Source of the DNA: CAZHGD01 sp964531735
GTDB taxonomy: Bacteria; Armatimonadota; UBA10988
Assembly (NCBI GenBank): GCA_964531735.1
Contig: CAZHGD010000059.1
Location: 1-39,923 of the forward strand
Reading direction: 5' to 3'
DNA length: 39,923 nucleotides
Part shown: in pieces, positions 24,401-32,600 of the stretch
Position numbering within the stretch: position 1 is the first letter of the stretch
Layout of the letters: each line of letters opens with the position of its first letter
Translations under genes and position numbers: made by a program
The notes under the pieces: model-generated
What the model saw: only the letters and a program-made list of their open reading frames with translations
What the model was told of the DNA's origin: nothing
Database searches by the model: none

Positions 24401-26490
24401 CCACCTTCAGTGACCTCAGCCTGCAGCAGGCCGCCACCGGCTACACGCTGACCGCCGCCGCCGGCGGCCTGTCCGGCACCACCAGTACCGCCTTCGACAT
24501 CACCGCCGCCGCGGTCGACGCCCAGCAGTCCACGCTCACCGCGGCCCCGCAGCGCCTGCTGGCCAACGGCAGCGACGCCGCCGGGTTGACCGTCGCCGCC
24601 AAGGACGCCTACGGCAACCCGTGTGCCGGTCTCGCCGCCAACCAGGTGGTCCTGGCCTGCACCACCACGCCGGCCGCCGACGCCGGGCTGGTCCTGGTCC
24701 AGCCGACCGCCGTCACCGACGCCAGCGGCCGCAGCACCGGCAGCCTGTCCGCCAGCCGGCCGCAGGCCGTCACCGTCCAGGCCACCGTCGCCGGCGTCCG
24801 GCTCCACCAGACCGCCACCGTCACCTTCACCCCGCGGCCGATCAGCGCCGAGCAGAGCACCGTGGTGCTGACCCCGGCCCGCATCGCCGCCGACGGGCAA
24901 GAGGTCGCCACCTTGCAGGTGCTCCTCCGCGATGCCGGCGGCGCGCCGGTGGAGGGCTCGCCAGCCGACCAGCGCACGCTGACCGGTGACGGCCTGGGCG
25001 ACCAGTGGCAGGTCGGCTCGCTGGGCGCGACCAGCGGCGCCGACGGGCGCTGCGAGGTCACGGTCACCGCCAGCACCGCGGGGCAGTACCCGCTGACGCT
25101 GACCGTCGGCGACGTGGCCCTGCCGCCGGTCACCTTGACCGCGCTGTCCTACATCGCGCTCGACGTGCCGGCCGGCCTGCGCTTCGTCAGCCTGCCGCTG
25201 GTGCCCGACGGCGAACGGCTGGCCGCGCTGTTGGCCCATCCGGGCGTGCAGGTCGCCCGCTATGACCCGGTGGCCCGGCAGTATGTGACCATCACCGTGC
25301 CGGCCGCCCGCGGCTTCGACCCGGCCGCCGCCGGTCTCACCGCCGGCGTCGGCCTGTGGCTACGCAGCGAGCAGGCGTTCACCCTCAACCTGACCGGCAC
25401 GCCGGTGCCGGCGACACCGTGGACGATGAGCCTGGCCCAAGGCTGGAACGCCGTCGGCAATCCGTTCGGCAACCCGCTGCCCTGGACCTTGAGCGAGATT
25501 CGCGTGCTGGTGGACGGCAGCGACGTCGGCGCGCTGTCCGACGAGCGACTGTGGGCCGGCACCATCCTGCCCTATGGCTGGGTCTGGCGCTCTGACAGCC
25601 TGCCTGGCTACCGCCTGGTGTTCGACCCCTCGCGGCCGGGATTCGCGCAGACACTCGGCGAAGTGGCGGTGCTCGACGGTCTGTGGGTTCGCGCGGTGAC
25701 CCGGAACGTCAGCCTGCGGCTGCCCGCGCCGGCGGCGGCCCGGAGTCGGCGCGGGCCGCGACACCTGACCCCGCGTGACTGGGCGGTCGACCTGCTGGCG
25801 ACCAGCGGCCACGGGCAGGGCCGCGCGCTGTTCGGCGTTTCGTCCGGGCTCACCCGCGCGCTGGCCATCGCCGAGCCGCCAGGGCTGGAGGCCGCCGGGC
25901 CGGTGCAACTGAAGCTGCTGCAGAGCGCCGGTGACGAGCGTCTGGCCGGGCTGGTCCAGGCGCCGGAAGGCGGCGAGCAAGTCTGGCAGGCCGAAGCCAG
26001 CAGCGCCGGAGCCGACGCGGTGACGCTGAGCTGGCCGAGCCTGCTGCGCACGACCCCGCGCGGGCTGGTGGTCAGCCTGACGGACCAGCAGAGCGGCCAG
26101 ACGCTGCTCCTGAACACGCACAGCAGCTACCGCTACACGCCGAGTCGCGCGGGTGAAGCGCGGCGGTTCAAGCTGAGCGCGCGGTTCGGCCATCTCGAGC
26201 GGCCGGAGATCACCGGGCTGAGTCTGACGGCGACGCGCGGCCGGTCGGCCAGCCTGAGCCTGACTTTGAGCGGGCCGGCGCGCATCACGGTGACGGTGCG
26301 CGGGCTGGGCGGTCGGGTGGTCAAGGAGCTGAGCCAGACGGCGACGGCGGCGGGCACGCTGACGCTGAGCTGGGACGGCACCGACCGTGAGGGCCGCAAG
26401 GTGCCGGCCGGCAGCTACCTGATCGAGGCGGTGGCCACCGCCGACAACGGCGCCCAGTCGCGCGCGACGCGGACGGTGCGCGTGCCGTAG
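18403..26490 (+). CDS. Giant secreted LamG/beta-helix/Ig-like repeat protein A
   Basis: A 2695-residue protein. Order: signal peptide (1-21); LamG-like jelly roll (about 22-248, AAYWRLGG to YYDGQVDEAALYT); GTLREA segment (about 250-310); right-handed beta-helix (about 395-1500) of units such as NTIGGTTAGQGNIIAGN, 17 by my count; a DTGPNNLQNYPVL linker domain; four Ig-like repeats of about 103 residues (1621-2034); two invasin-like Big_1 domains (about 2035-2245); and a C-terminal module with GWNAVGNPFGNPLPW ending in a FlgD-like Ig fold (GRVVKELSQ, WDGTDREGRKVPAGSY). I start at ATG 18403, with GGGAGG four bases upstream and the signal peptide at the N-terminus; the frame stays open further upstream. 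No LPXTG or SLH anchor is seen. It is probably an adhesin or matrix protein, possibly carbohydrate-binding; this is inference. Confidence 0.88.
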   Translation: MGKRCIGLALLALAVPAWGDAYSDLVVSHGPAAYWRLGGTATADSSGNSFTLSQGGTTGQTGALLNSTDAAVRYQAALTQAAATSTSSGLQPGSGSFTAEAWFCTSADGPLLTWHPYGESGDAGAKAKFGLESSVFSIQDSSGNTASCALPTSAADGQWHHLAAVLDRTATTLTLYLDGTAANSASIVTLGDVSSLTSYVVRLGVWYHAGAGSGNVYYDGQVDEAALYTKALTADQVKQHHRTGRQPLKVWSTGDTGAGTLREAISYANSHTGADTVSFDLPESPTIALSSSLTLSGDSTTIDGYTQTSAAANTATDATNASLQVAVTCATSDAFVVSASTCVLKGLVVRGCGGSGISISGSSNSVLGCFIGTNNAGTAAAANTGSGVRVVGAGNTIGGSAPADRNLISGNGADGIVLTSAASGNTICGNVIGLRADGLAALANTKAGVAVYGPNNTTGGSATVPGRQSGNVVSGNGAGGIELNGASATGNQVRGNVAGLGCDRATVIPNTNSGVMMYPGASSNTVGGATADLGNLLAGNTECGISIGGSAGSVCTGNTVAGNRIGLSLTDQAKPNVSNGIWLGPYCQDTTIGGTASTAGAAPGNIIAGNTWHGVHCEGVSHSGTTIQGNLIGLAGDGTTPLANLRGIWLGAGTSGNTVGGTTAGQGNIIAGNTDVGVAIDGNATNPSTNHLVQGNRIGLNAANVAKANGITGVNLTRYAQNNTIGGNTSVPGTGAGNTISGNGGNGIVFAESGNTSNKVQGNLIGLGGDGSTVVANGANGVLLRDDSSATTIGGSTAGDGNVIAGNTTNGVCIVGSAGHTSSGHFVRGNRIGLTTSGAARPNGYHGVWLDTYSQNNTIGGTTATPGVAPGNIISGNTQAGVACGGAGTTNNSIQGNVIGLTADGGTAVPNHLDGVDLWDGSAGHTVGGATAGQGNVIAGNAGNGIGLGATASRSCTGHSIQGNRIGLSTNDTVRANGGQGIWVGDYCSNHTIGGTGAAANVISGNAYNGVALESATCTGVTIAGNYIGTNAAGTAARPNGVHGVHLAVGAHDNTVGGAGLVTVISGNTSAGVCIDDTATTANTIVNCLVGTNAAGTAAVPNYRGVVINSGTANTVGGATVAARCLVSGNTDHGILIGSVASGNTVAGNLVGLRADGLAALGNGNTGIWVEGGSNTIGGSTTTAGTPPGNVASGNAKCGIVLCYGTATGNQVSGNLVGLASDGTVAANGNHGVGVYSGASTNTIGGATAGLGNLIAGNTWCGIGVSSNEGTTCSSNTVVGNRIGIDASGAAKPNSQHGVYLSENARNNTVGGAGAAANLISGNGMSGVALDNANCTGNTVAGNFIGTNAAGNAAVPNTSNGVGIYTGAHDNTIGGTGLTTVISGNGASGVAVTGATSTGNKVICCRIGTDVTGTIAVPNKAGVYLADGASATVGDPTLGLSATPLKRSGSVHGSALGRGNVIAYNVHYGIWVRTGAGTGSNLRGNSIYGNGEIGIDLGEAGVTPNDADDADTGPNNLQNYPVLTGAWPVSGGLRVTGTLDSVNPHSAYPVIIDFYRNTTADASGHGQADEHLGALAVVAPGQFATDLSAVSPGQQITAMATDSNNNTSELSRAFAASGDASQLAFAVQPASGTAGQTLPAAKVAVQDAAGNLCAAPTTITLALANNAGGGTLSGTLTASTVDGIATFSSLSLDKVGTGYTLQATAAGLTSATSAGLDIHAAGATQLVWGQQPANTSAGQPFSAPVTVKLADAFGNLVGSATNSVTIALGHNPGASTLTGTATVAAVNGVATFADLSLNKVGTGYTLTAAATGLTGATSAGFDIVHNSAAKLVFDVQPHSTSAGAALSPAVTVRLLDSSDNLVTAATNAVTLALGTNPGGGTLSGTTTSNAVGGVATFADLAVDKAATGYTLTAAAGGLTGATSTAFDITAGAAARLVFAVGPSNTSAGQAIAPAVTVRVVDAAGNLVASATPTISLALAGGPAGAGLHGTTSAAAVNGTATFSDLSLQQAATGYTLTAAAGGLSGTTSTAFDITAAAVDAQQSTLTAAPQRLLANGSDAAGLTVAAKDAYGNPCAGLAANQVVLACTTTPAADAGLVLVQPTAVTDASGRSTGSLSASRPQAVTVQATVAGVRLHQTATVTFTPRPISAEQSTVVLTPARIAADGQEVATLQVLLRDAGGAPVEGSPADQRTLTGDGLGDQWQVGSLGATSGADGRCEVTVTASTAGQYPLTLTVGDVALPPVTLTALSYIALDVPAGLRFVSLPLVPDGERLAALLAHPGVQVARYDPVARQYVTITVPAARGFDPAAAGLTAGVGLWLRSEQAFTLNLTGTPVPATPWTMSLAQGWNAVGNPFGNPLPWTLSEIRVLVDGSDVGALSDERLWAGTILPYGWVWRSDSLPGYRLVFDPSRPGFAQTLGEVAVLDGLWVRAVTRNVSLRLPAPAAARSRRGPRHLTPRDWAVDLLATSGHGQGRALFGVSSGLTRALAIAEPPGLEAAGPVQLKLLQSAGDERLAGLVQAPEGGEQVWQAEASSAGADAVTLSWPSLLRTTPRGLVVSLTDQQSGQTLLLNTHSSYRYTPSRAGEARRFKLSARFGHLERPEITGLSLTATRGRSASLSLTLSGPARITVTVRGLGGRVVKELSQTATAAGTLTLSWDGTDREGRKVPAGSYLIEAVATADNGAQSRATRTVRVP
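19585..22905 (+). repeat. Beta-helix repeat array in protein A (17 units)
   Basis: Units of about 55-70 codons repeat the pattern N-T-I/V-G-G, then G-N-x-I-S/A-G-N, then G-I/V, then G-N-x-I/V-G-L or IGTN, then AN/PN. The asparagine and glycine spacing is that of right-handed parallel beta-helix coils with turn ladders. The last unit is degenerate (ATVGDPTL then NVIAYN). The DNA repeats are diverged and in frame. Confidence 0.85.
23263..24504 (+). repeat. Four Ig-like repeats in protein A
   Basis: Repeat starts at 23263, 23572, 23887 and 24202 (309, 315, 315 and 303 nt). Each has the pattern LxFxxQP near the start, D..GNLV in the middle, VATFxDLSL, and GTGYTLTA..GLTGATS..FDI at the end. Repeats 3 and 4 are the source of the hybrid repeat in protein C. 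Confidence 0.88.
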
Positions 26491-26494
26491 CGCC
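25432..26494 (+). repeat. Long direct repeat, copy 1 (C-terminal module of gene A)
   Basis: Identical to 33219-34281 at an offset of 7787 bp, except for four substitutions in one six-base block (26458-26463). The first 1026 bp (25432-26457) are exact. It covers about the last 353 codons, the stop codon and four bases beyond. Confidence 0.95.
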
Positions 26495-26537
26495 CAGGGC
26501 GCGCCGGTTCGGCTTGCTGACCGAGTCGTTGTTGGGC

Positions 26538-26543
26538 TATACC
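26538..26543 (+). promoter_or_regulatory. Weak candidate -10 for giant gene B
   Basis: TATACC, with TTGCTG (26514-26519) 18 bp upstream, lies in the 209-bp gap between genes A and B. Both boxes are poor. Genes A and B could equally be co-transcribed, since only a weak GCGCC/GGCGC hairpin follows gene A at its stop codon. Confidence 0.25.
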
Positions 26544-26555
26544 AGGAGGAGTGAC

Positions 26556-26597
26556 GCGACGACTCGCCAAAGCCGTCGCATCCCAGGTCGTCTGGGA
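26556..26597 (+). other. Two adjacent hairpins in the leader of giant gene B
   Basis: GCGACG (26556-26561) pairs with CGTCGC (26574-26579), and one base later TCCCAG (26581-26586) pairs with CTGGGA (26592-26597). Both stems are perfect 6-mers. They lie about 100 bases before the ATG. Function unknown; an RNA leader or part of a terminator for gene A are both possible. Confidence 0.35.
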
Positions 26598-26699
26598 CAA
26601 CCGAGAACGTCCGACGCCGTTGACGTAGAGTAGGTCCACCGGGGGCTCGAACGCACGGCACAGCCGCAGCGTGGCCGTTCGCCGCGGCGAGGGCGGGAT

Positions 26700-29600
26700 A
26701 TGGACAGGCGCGTTTCCGGCGTACTGTTGCCGCTGCTGGCGCTTGCCGCAGCTGCTCGGGCCGACGTGTACAACGACTTGGTCACCTCCGACAGCCCCCT
26801 CGCCTACTGGCGGTTGGGCAGCGACTACACGTTCGACACCAGCGGTCACAGCCATACGCTCACGCTGGCCGGTTCGACGGGCCAAGGCGGCGCGCTGCTC
26901 AACAGCACCGATCAGGCCGTCCGCTTCCTGCCGGGCATCCCGAGCCTGGCCTCGGCCGCCTCCAGCAACACACTGCTGCCCGCGGACGGCAGCTTCACCA
27001 TCGAAGCCTGGGTCAACACCACCGTCGGCGGGCCACTCGTCACGTGGTATCCCTATGGCGAGGACGGCAACGCCACCAACCTGGCGTTCTTCTCGCTGGA
27101 GAGCTCCGGCGTCGCCTTCAGCGACAATGCCGGCATCAACGTGCAGCGCTATGCCGGCTCGGTCAACGACGGCCAGTGGCACCACGTGGCCGCCGTGCTG
27201 GACCGCGCTGGACCGATGCTGATCTTCTACGTTGACGGTGCCGAGGCCGGCAACGCCAATGCTTCGGCGCTGGGCACGGTATCCATCAGCGGCTACACAG
27301 TGCGGTTGGGCGTCTGGTACACCGTCGGCAAGGGCGGCTCCAACACCTACTACGACGGCCTGCTCGACGAGGTGGCCATCTACGCGACGGCTCTGACCTC
27401 CGACCGCATCCGCCAGCACTACCTCACCGGCCGACAGCCGCTGACGGTCTGGTCCAGTGCCGATCCGGGGGCCGGCACGCTCCGCGAGGCCATCACCTAC
27501 GCCAACGGCCATGCCGGGGCCGACACCATCACCTTCGACATCAGTGGCGGCGGCGTCCAGACCATCAGTCCCACCACCGCGCTGCCGAGCATCACCGAGC
27601 AACTGACCATCGACGGCAGCACGCAGCCGGGCTACGTGGCCAACTCGCTGGCGCAAGGCACCAACGCCAGCCCGAAGATCGCGCTCAACGGCACCGGCGT
27701 GGCGTCGTCACCGGGCCTCGACGTCGGCGCCGCCAGTTGCATGATCAAAGGGCTGGTCGTCGGCAACTGCACGGCCGGCGGCATTCGCCTCAACAGCGAC
27801 AGCAACGCGGTCCAGGGCTGCTTCATCGGCTGCAACGCGACCGGCACCAGCGCCGCCGCCAATGCCGGCAACGGCGGCATCATCATCGGCCTGGGACGCG
27901 CCGGGAACGTCATCGGCGGCAACACGCCCGATGCGCGCAACCTGATCTCGGGCAACACCGGCTCCGGCATCTACATCTATGCCGCCGGCACCGGCAACTG
28001 GGTGATCGGCAACCTGATCGGCCTGAACGCGGCCGGGACCGCCGCCTTGGCCAACGGCAACCACGGAGTACACGTCAACGACACGCCCGGTGTGACCATC
28101 GGCGGTTCGGCCGTCGCCGAAGGCAATGTCATCTCGGGCAACGGCTTCCACGGGATCTCGGTGACCAGTTCGGCCAGTGCCAACACCACCATCCAAGGCA
28201 ACTACATCGGCACTAACGTCACCGGCACCGCGGCGGTCAAGAACTCCTCTGCCGGCATCAACGTCGCGGCCTGCGCCGACACGACCATCGGCGGCAACAC
28301 CGCGACGCCCGGCATCGCGCCCGGCAACCTGATCTCCGGCCAGACCACCAGCTACGGCATCTACATCACCGACACCGGGGCCAGCAACACGGTCATCAAG
28401 GGCAACCTGATCGGCACCAGCCTCGCCGGTACGGCGGCCGTGCCCAACATGGACGGCATCTACGCGCGCGATGGCTCCGCGAACACCGCCGTGGGCGGCA
28501 GCACGACCGGCGACGGCAACGTCATTTCCGGCAACACCGCGCGTGGTGTGCTGTTCAGTTCCTGCACCGGCAACGTCTGCCAGGGCAACCTGATCGGCGT
28601 TCGCGCCAACGGCACCGCCGCGCTGCCGAACGGCGCCGGCGGCGTGTATCTGGCCACCTGTGCCGGCAACACCATCGGCGGCAGCACGGTGGTGCAGCGC
28701 AACGTGATCTCGGGCAGCAGCGGCTACCCCGGCATCCACTGCTACAACGGCACCGCCGGCGGCAACACCATCCAGGGCAACTACATCGGCACCAACCCCG
28801 CCGGCAGCTCGTCCTTCCCAAATGGTACAGGCATCAAAATCGAGGGCTCGCCGGACACCAAGATCGGCGGCACCACGCTCGGTGAGGGCAATCTGATCTC
28901 GGGCAACACGGTCAACGGCATCCTCATCAGCGGGGCCGGCGCCACCGGCAACACCATCCAGGGCAACTACATCGGCAGCGATGCCACCGGCACCGGAGCT
29001 CTGGGCAACGGGTCGGTCGGAGTCAAGATCGACTCGGTGGCCAACAACACCGTCGGTCCCGGCAACGTGATCTTCGCCAACGGCGCCGACGGCGTGCTGG
29101 TCAACGGCGCCGTGAACGGCAACAAGGTCACCAGCAACTCGATTCACGGCAATGCCGGCCTACCATTGCTACTAACCAACCACGGCTCCTCGGCGCTCTA
29201 CACCCTCGACGCCGTGGTCGCCAAGGCGAGCTGCGCCAAGGTCACCATCAGCTCGGACACCGGTAACACGGGCAGCTACTTCGAGTTGTACGGCAACCCG
29301 ACCAGCGGCTACCAGGCCACGACCTACCTCGGCGCCACGCCCGTCGGCGCCTACCTCGGCCAGCACACCGTCACCACGTCGTTTGCCATCACCGTCGGCC
29401 AGCACGTCACGGCGATGCTCACGGATGAGAACGGTACCACCTGGTATGTCTGCAACAGCCGGCAGGCCGTCGCGCCGACAGCGACGCAGCTCTCGTTCAC
29501 GGCCTGCCCCTCATCGGGCACCGCCGGTGCGACGCTGGGCGCCGTGACGGTCACTGAGCTCGATGCCGACAATGACCCGGTCAGCGGTGCCACGGACAGC

Positions 29601-32600
29601 ATCTCGGTGAGCATCGCCACCGGCCCGAGCGGCGGCACGTTGTCCGGCACCAAGACGCTCAACGCCAGCGGTGGCTCGGCCACCTTCAGCGGCCTGTCGC
29701 TCAACAAGGCTGGCAGCTATACGCTGAGTGCCACGGCCAGCGGTCTGACCGGCGCCACCAGCGGCAGCCTCACCGTGTCACCCAGCAGCGTCGATGGCAA
29801 CCTGAGCACCCTCACGGCCTCGCCCACCAGTGTGACCGCCGACGGCACGGCCACCTCGACGCTGACTGTCACGGTCAAGGACGCCTGTGGCAATCCGGTT
29901 CCCGGCCTGCCTGGCTCGCAGGTGGTCCTCACTGCCTCGCCCAGTACCTCGGTGACCATCATCCAGCCTGGGGCGGCGACCGACGCCAACGGGCAGACCA
30001 CCGCCACCGTGAAGAGCACCAAGGCCGCCGCGGTGACCTTCAGCGCTACGGTTGACGGCACGGCGATCACGCAGACCGCCACCGTCAGCTTCACCGTCGG
30101 CGCGGTCAGTGCCGGTGCGTCCAGCATCACCGCCAACAACGTCTCGCCGCTGGCCGACGGGGTCGACACGGTCACGCTGACCGTCACCGCGAGTGACACC
30201 TATGGCAACCGCATCGTCGGCATCCCGGCCGCCAGTGTAGTCGTCACGACCGCCTCGTCCAGCCCCGTCACGCTGACGCCGCCGGCGACGCCGACGGACT
30301 CCAACGGCCAGACCACCGCTATGCTGCGGTCGACCGTCGCCCAGTCGGTGATCTGCAGCGCGACCATCAGTGGCACGGCCGTCACGGCGTCGGTCGTGGT
30401 CAACTTCATGGCCGGCACGGTCAGCGCGTCGCAGTCTACGCTGGTGGCGGACGGCCTGGCGCACACCGCCAACGGCACCGACACGGCCACGCTGACGGTC
30501 ACCGCCAAGGACGCCGCGGGCAACGTGATCGGCAGCATTCCGGCCAACGACGTCGTCGTCAGCGCATCGCCCACCACCGGCGTGACCTTGGCGCAGCCCG
30601 CGACGGCCACCGACGCCAATGGCCAGACCACGGCCACCGTGCGCGGCACCAGGGCGCAGACGGTCACCTTCAGCGTGACCATCAACGGCACCGTCGTCAC
30701 GCAGACCGCGACCGTCACCTTTGCCGCGGGCCCACCGGCCAAGCTGGCTTTCGGCAGCCAGCCGGCCAGTACGGTGGCCGGCGGGACCACCAGCACCACG
30801 GTGCAGGTACTCGACGCCTTCGACAACGTCTGCACCACCGCCACGCCGAGCGTCCGCCTGACTCTCGGCAGCAATCCAGGTGCGGCCACGCTGAGCGGCA
30901 CGACGACCCTGCCGGCGGTCGCCGGCGTCGCCTCATTCGGCGGGCTCAGCCTGGACAAAGCCGGCACGGGCTACACGCTGGTCGCGTCGTCGTCACCGCT
31001 GCCGGACGCCACCTCGAACCCGTTCAACGTCGCCGCCGGCGGCGCCACCCGGCTGTCGTTCGGCCAACAGCCGGGCAACACGCCAACCGGCCAGCCGATC
31101 AGCCCGGCGGTCACCGTGGCCGTGGTCGACGCCCTCGGCAACGTCGTCACCAGTGCCGGCCCGACGGTCGCGATTGCGATCGGCAACAACAGCGGCGGCA
31201 GCACGCTCAGCGGCACCACCGCCGTCGCCACGGTCAACGGCGTGGCCACCTTCGCCGACCTGAGCCTGAACCAGGCCGGCACCGGCTACACGCTGGCCGC
31301 CACCAGCGGCGGCCTGACCGCCGCCACCAGTGTGGCGTTCGACGTCATCTCGAACACGGCAACGAAGTTGGCCTTCCGGGTCCAGCCGGCCGGCGGCACT
31401 GCCGGCGCGGCGCTCAGTCCGGCCGTCGAGGTGAGTCTGCTCGACAGCTCCGGCAACCTGGTCGCCGCCGCCACCAACTCGGTGGCGCTGGCCGTCGGCA
31501 GCAATCCGGGCGGGGCGACACTGAGTGGCACCCGCACGGCCAACGCCCGAGCGGGCGTCGCCACGTTCACCGACCTCAACCTCGACAAAGCGGGCACCGG
31601 CTACACGCTGAGCGCCGCCAGCAGCGGCCTGACCGGTACCACCAGCGCGCCCTTCGACATCGTCGCCGGCGCCGCGTCCAAACTGTCCTTCCTGCAGCAG
31701 CCCACCGACACCGCGGCCGGAGCGCCGCTGGCCGTCCGCGTGCAGGTGCTCGACACGTTCGGCAACCCGCAGAGCAGCGCCACGCCGCAGGTCACCATCG
31801 CCATCGGCAACAACCCGGGCGCGGCCACGCTGGGCGGCACCACACGGCAGACTGCCGTCAGTGGCCTGGCGGCCTATGCCGACCTGACGCTGAACCGGGC
31901 GGGCACCGGCTACACACTGACCGCCTCGGCCACCGGGCTGACCAGCGCCACCAGCACGCCGTTCAGCATCGGCGCGGGCACGGCCGCGCGCCTCGTGTTC
32001 GGCGCGGCGCCGCCCGACGCCACCGCCGGCGCCCCCATCACGCCGGCGGTGACGGTCCGACTGGAGGATGCGCAGGGGAACCTCGTCGCCACGGCGGCCA
32101 CCAGCGTCCACCTGGCCCTGACCGGCGGGCCGACGGGTTCATCGCTGCTGGGCACCGTGGACCAGGCGGCGGTCAACGGCGTCGCCAGCTTCGCCGACCT
32201 GGCCATCCGCCAAGCCGGCAGCGGCTACCAGCTCATCGCCTCGGGCAGCGGCCTGACCGGCGCCACGAGTGGCACCTTCGCCGTGCTGGCCGGGCCGGTC
32301 GACGCCGCGCAGTCCACCGTGGCGGCCGACCCGACCAGTCGCGTGGCCAACGGCACCGACACCAGCGTGCTGACGGTGACCGCCAAGGACGCTTACGGCA
32401 ACCCGCGTCCGAATCTGCGGCCCGACCAGGTGATCCTGGCCGTGGTCCCGGCGCCGGCGCCCACGGCCGGCCTGGTCCTGACGCAGCCGGTGGCCATGGG
32501 CAATGCCACCGGTCAGAGCACCGGCACACTGAGCGCCAGCCGGCCGCAGACCGCGGTGGTCCAGGCCACGGTGGCCGGGGTGACGCTGGCCCTCACCGCC

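Noticed and set aside
25432..26490. LPXTG, SLH or Bacteroidetes-type T9SS sorting signal at the C-terminus of A and B
   Set aside because: None of the sequence signatures is present. The FlgD-like Ig fold resembles some secretion-related C-terminal domains, but that alone is not enough for a call.
26541..26620. A cyclic-di-GMP riboswitch in the leader of gene B
   Set aside because: A short CCAAAGCC stretch was suggestive, but the conserved GEMM core and tetraloop-receptor elements are not there.
26551..26628. A short GTG-initiated frame after AGGAGG in the A-B gap
   Set aside because: The Shine-Dalgarno-like string is only one base from the GTG, too close for initiation, and the short product has no features.
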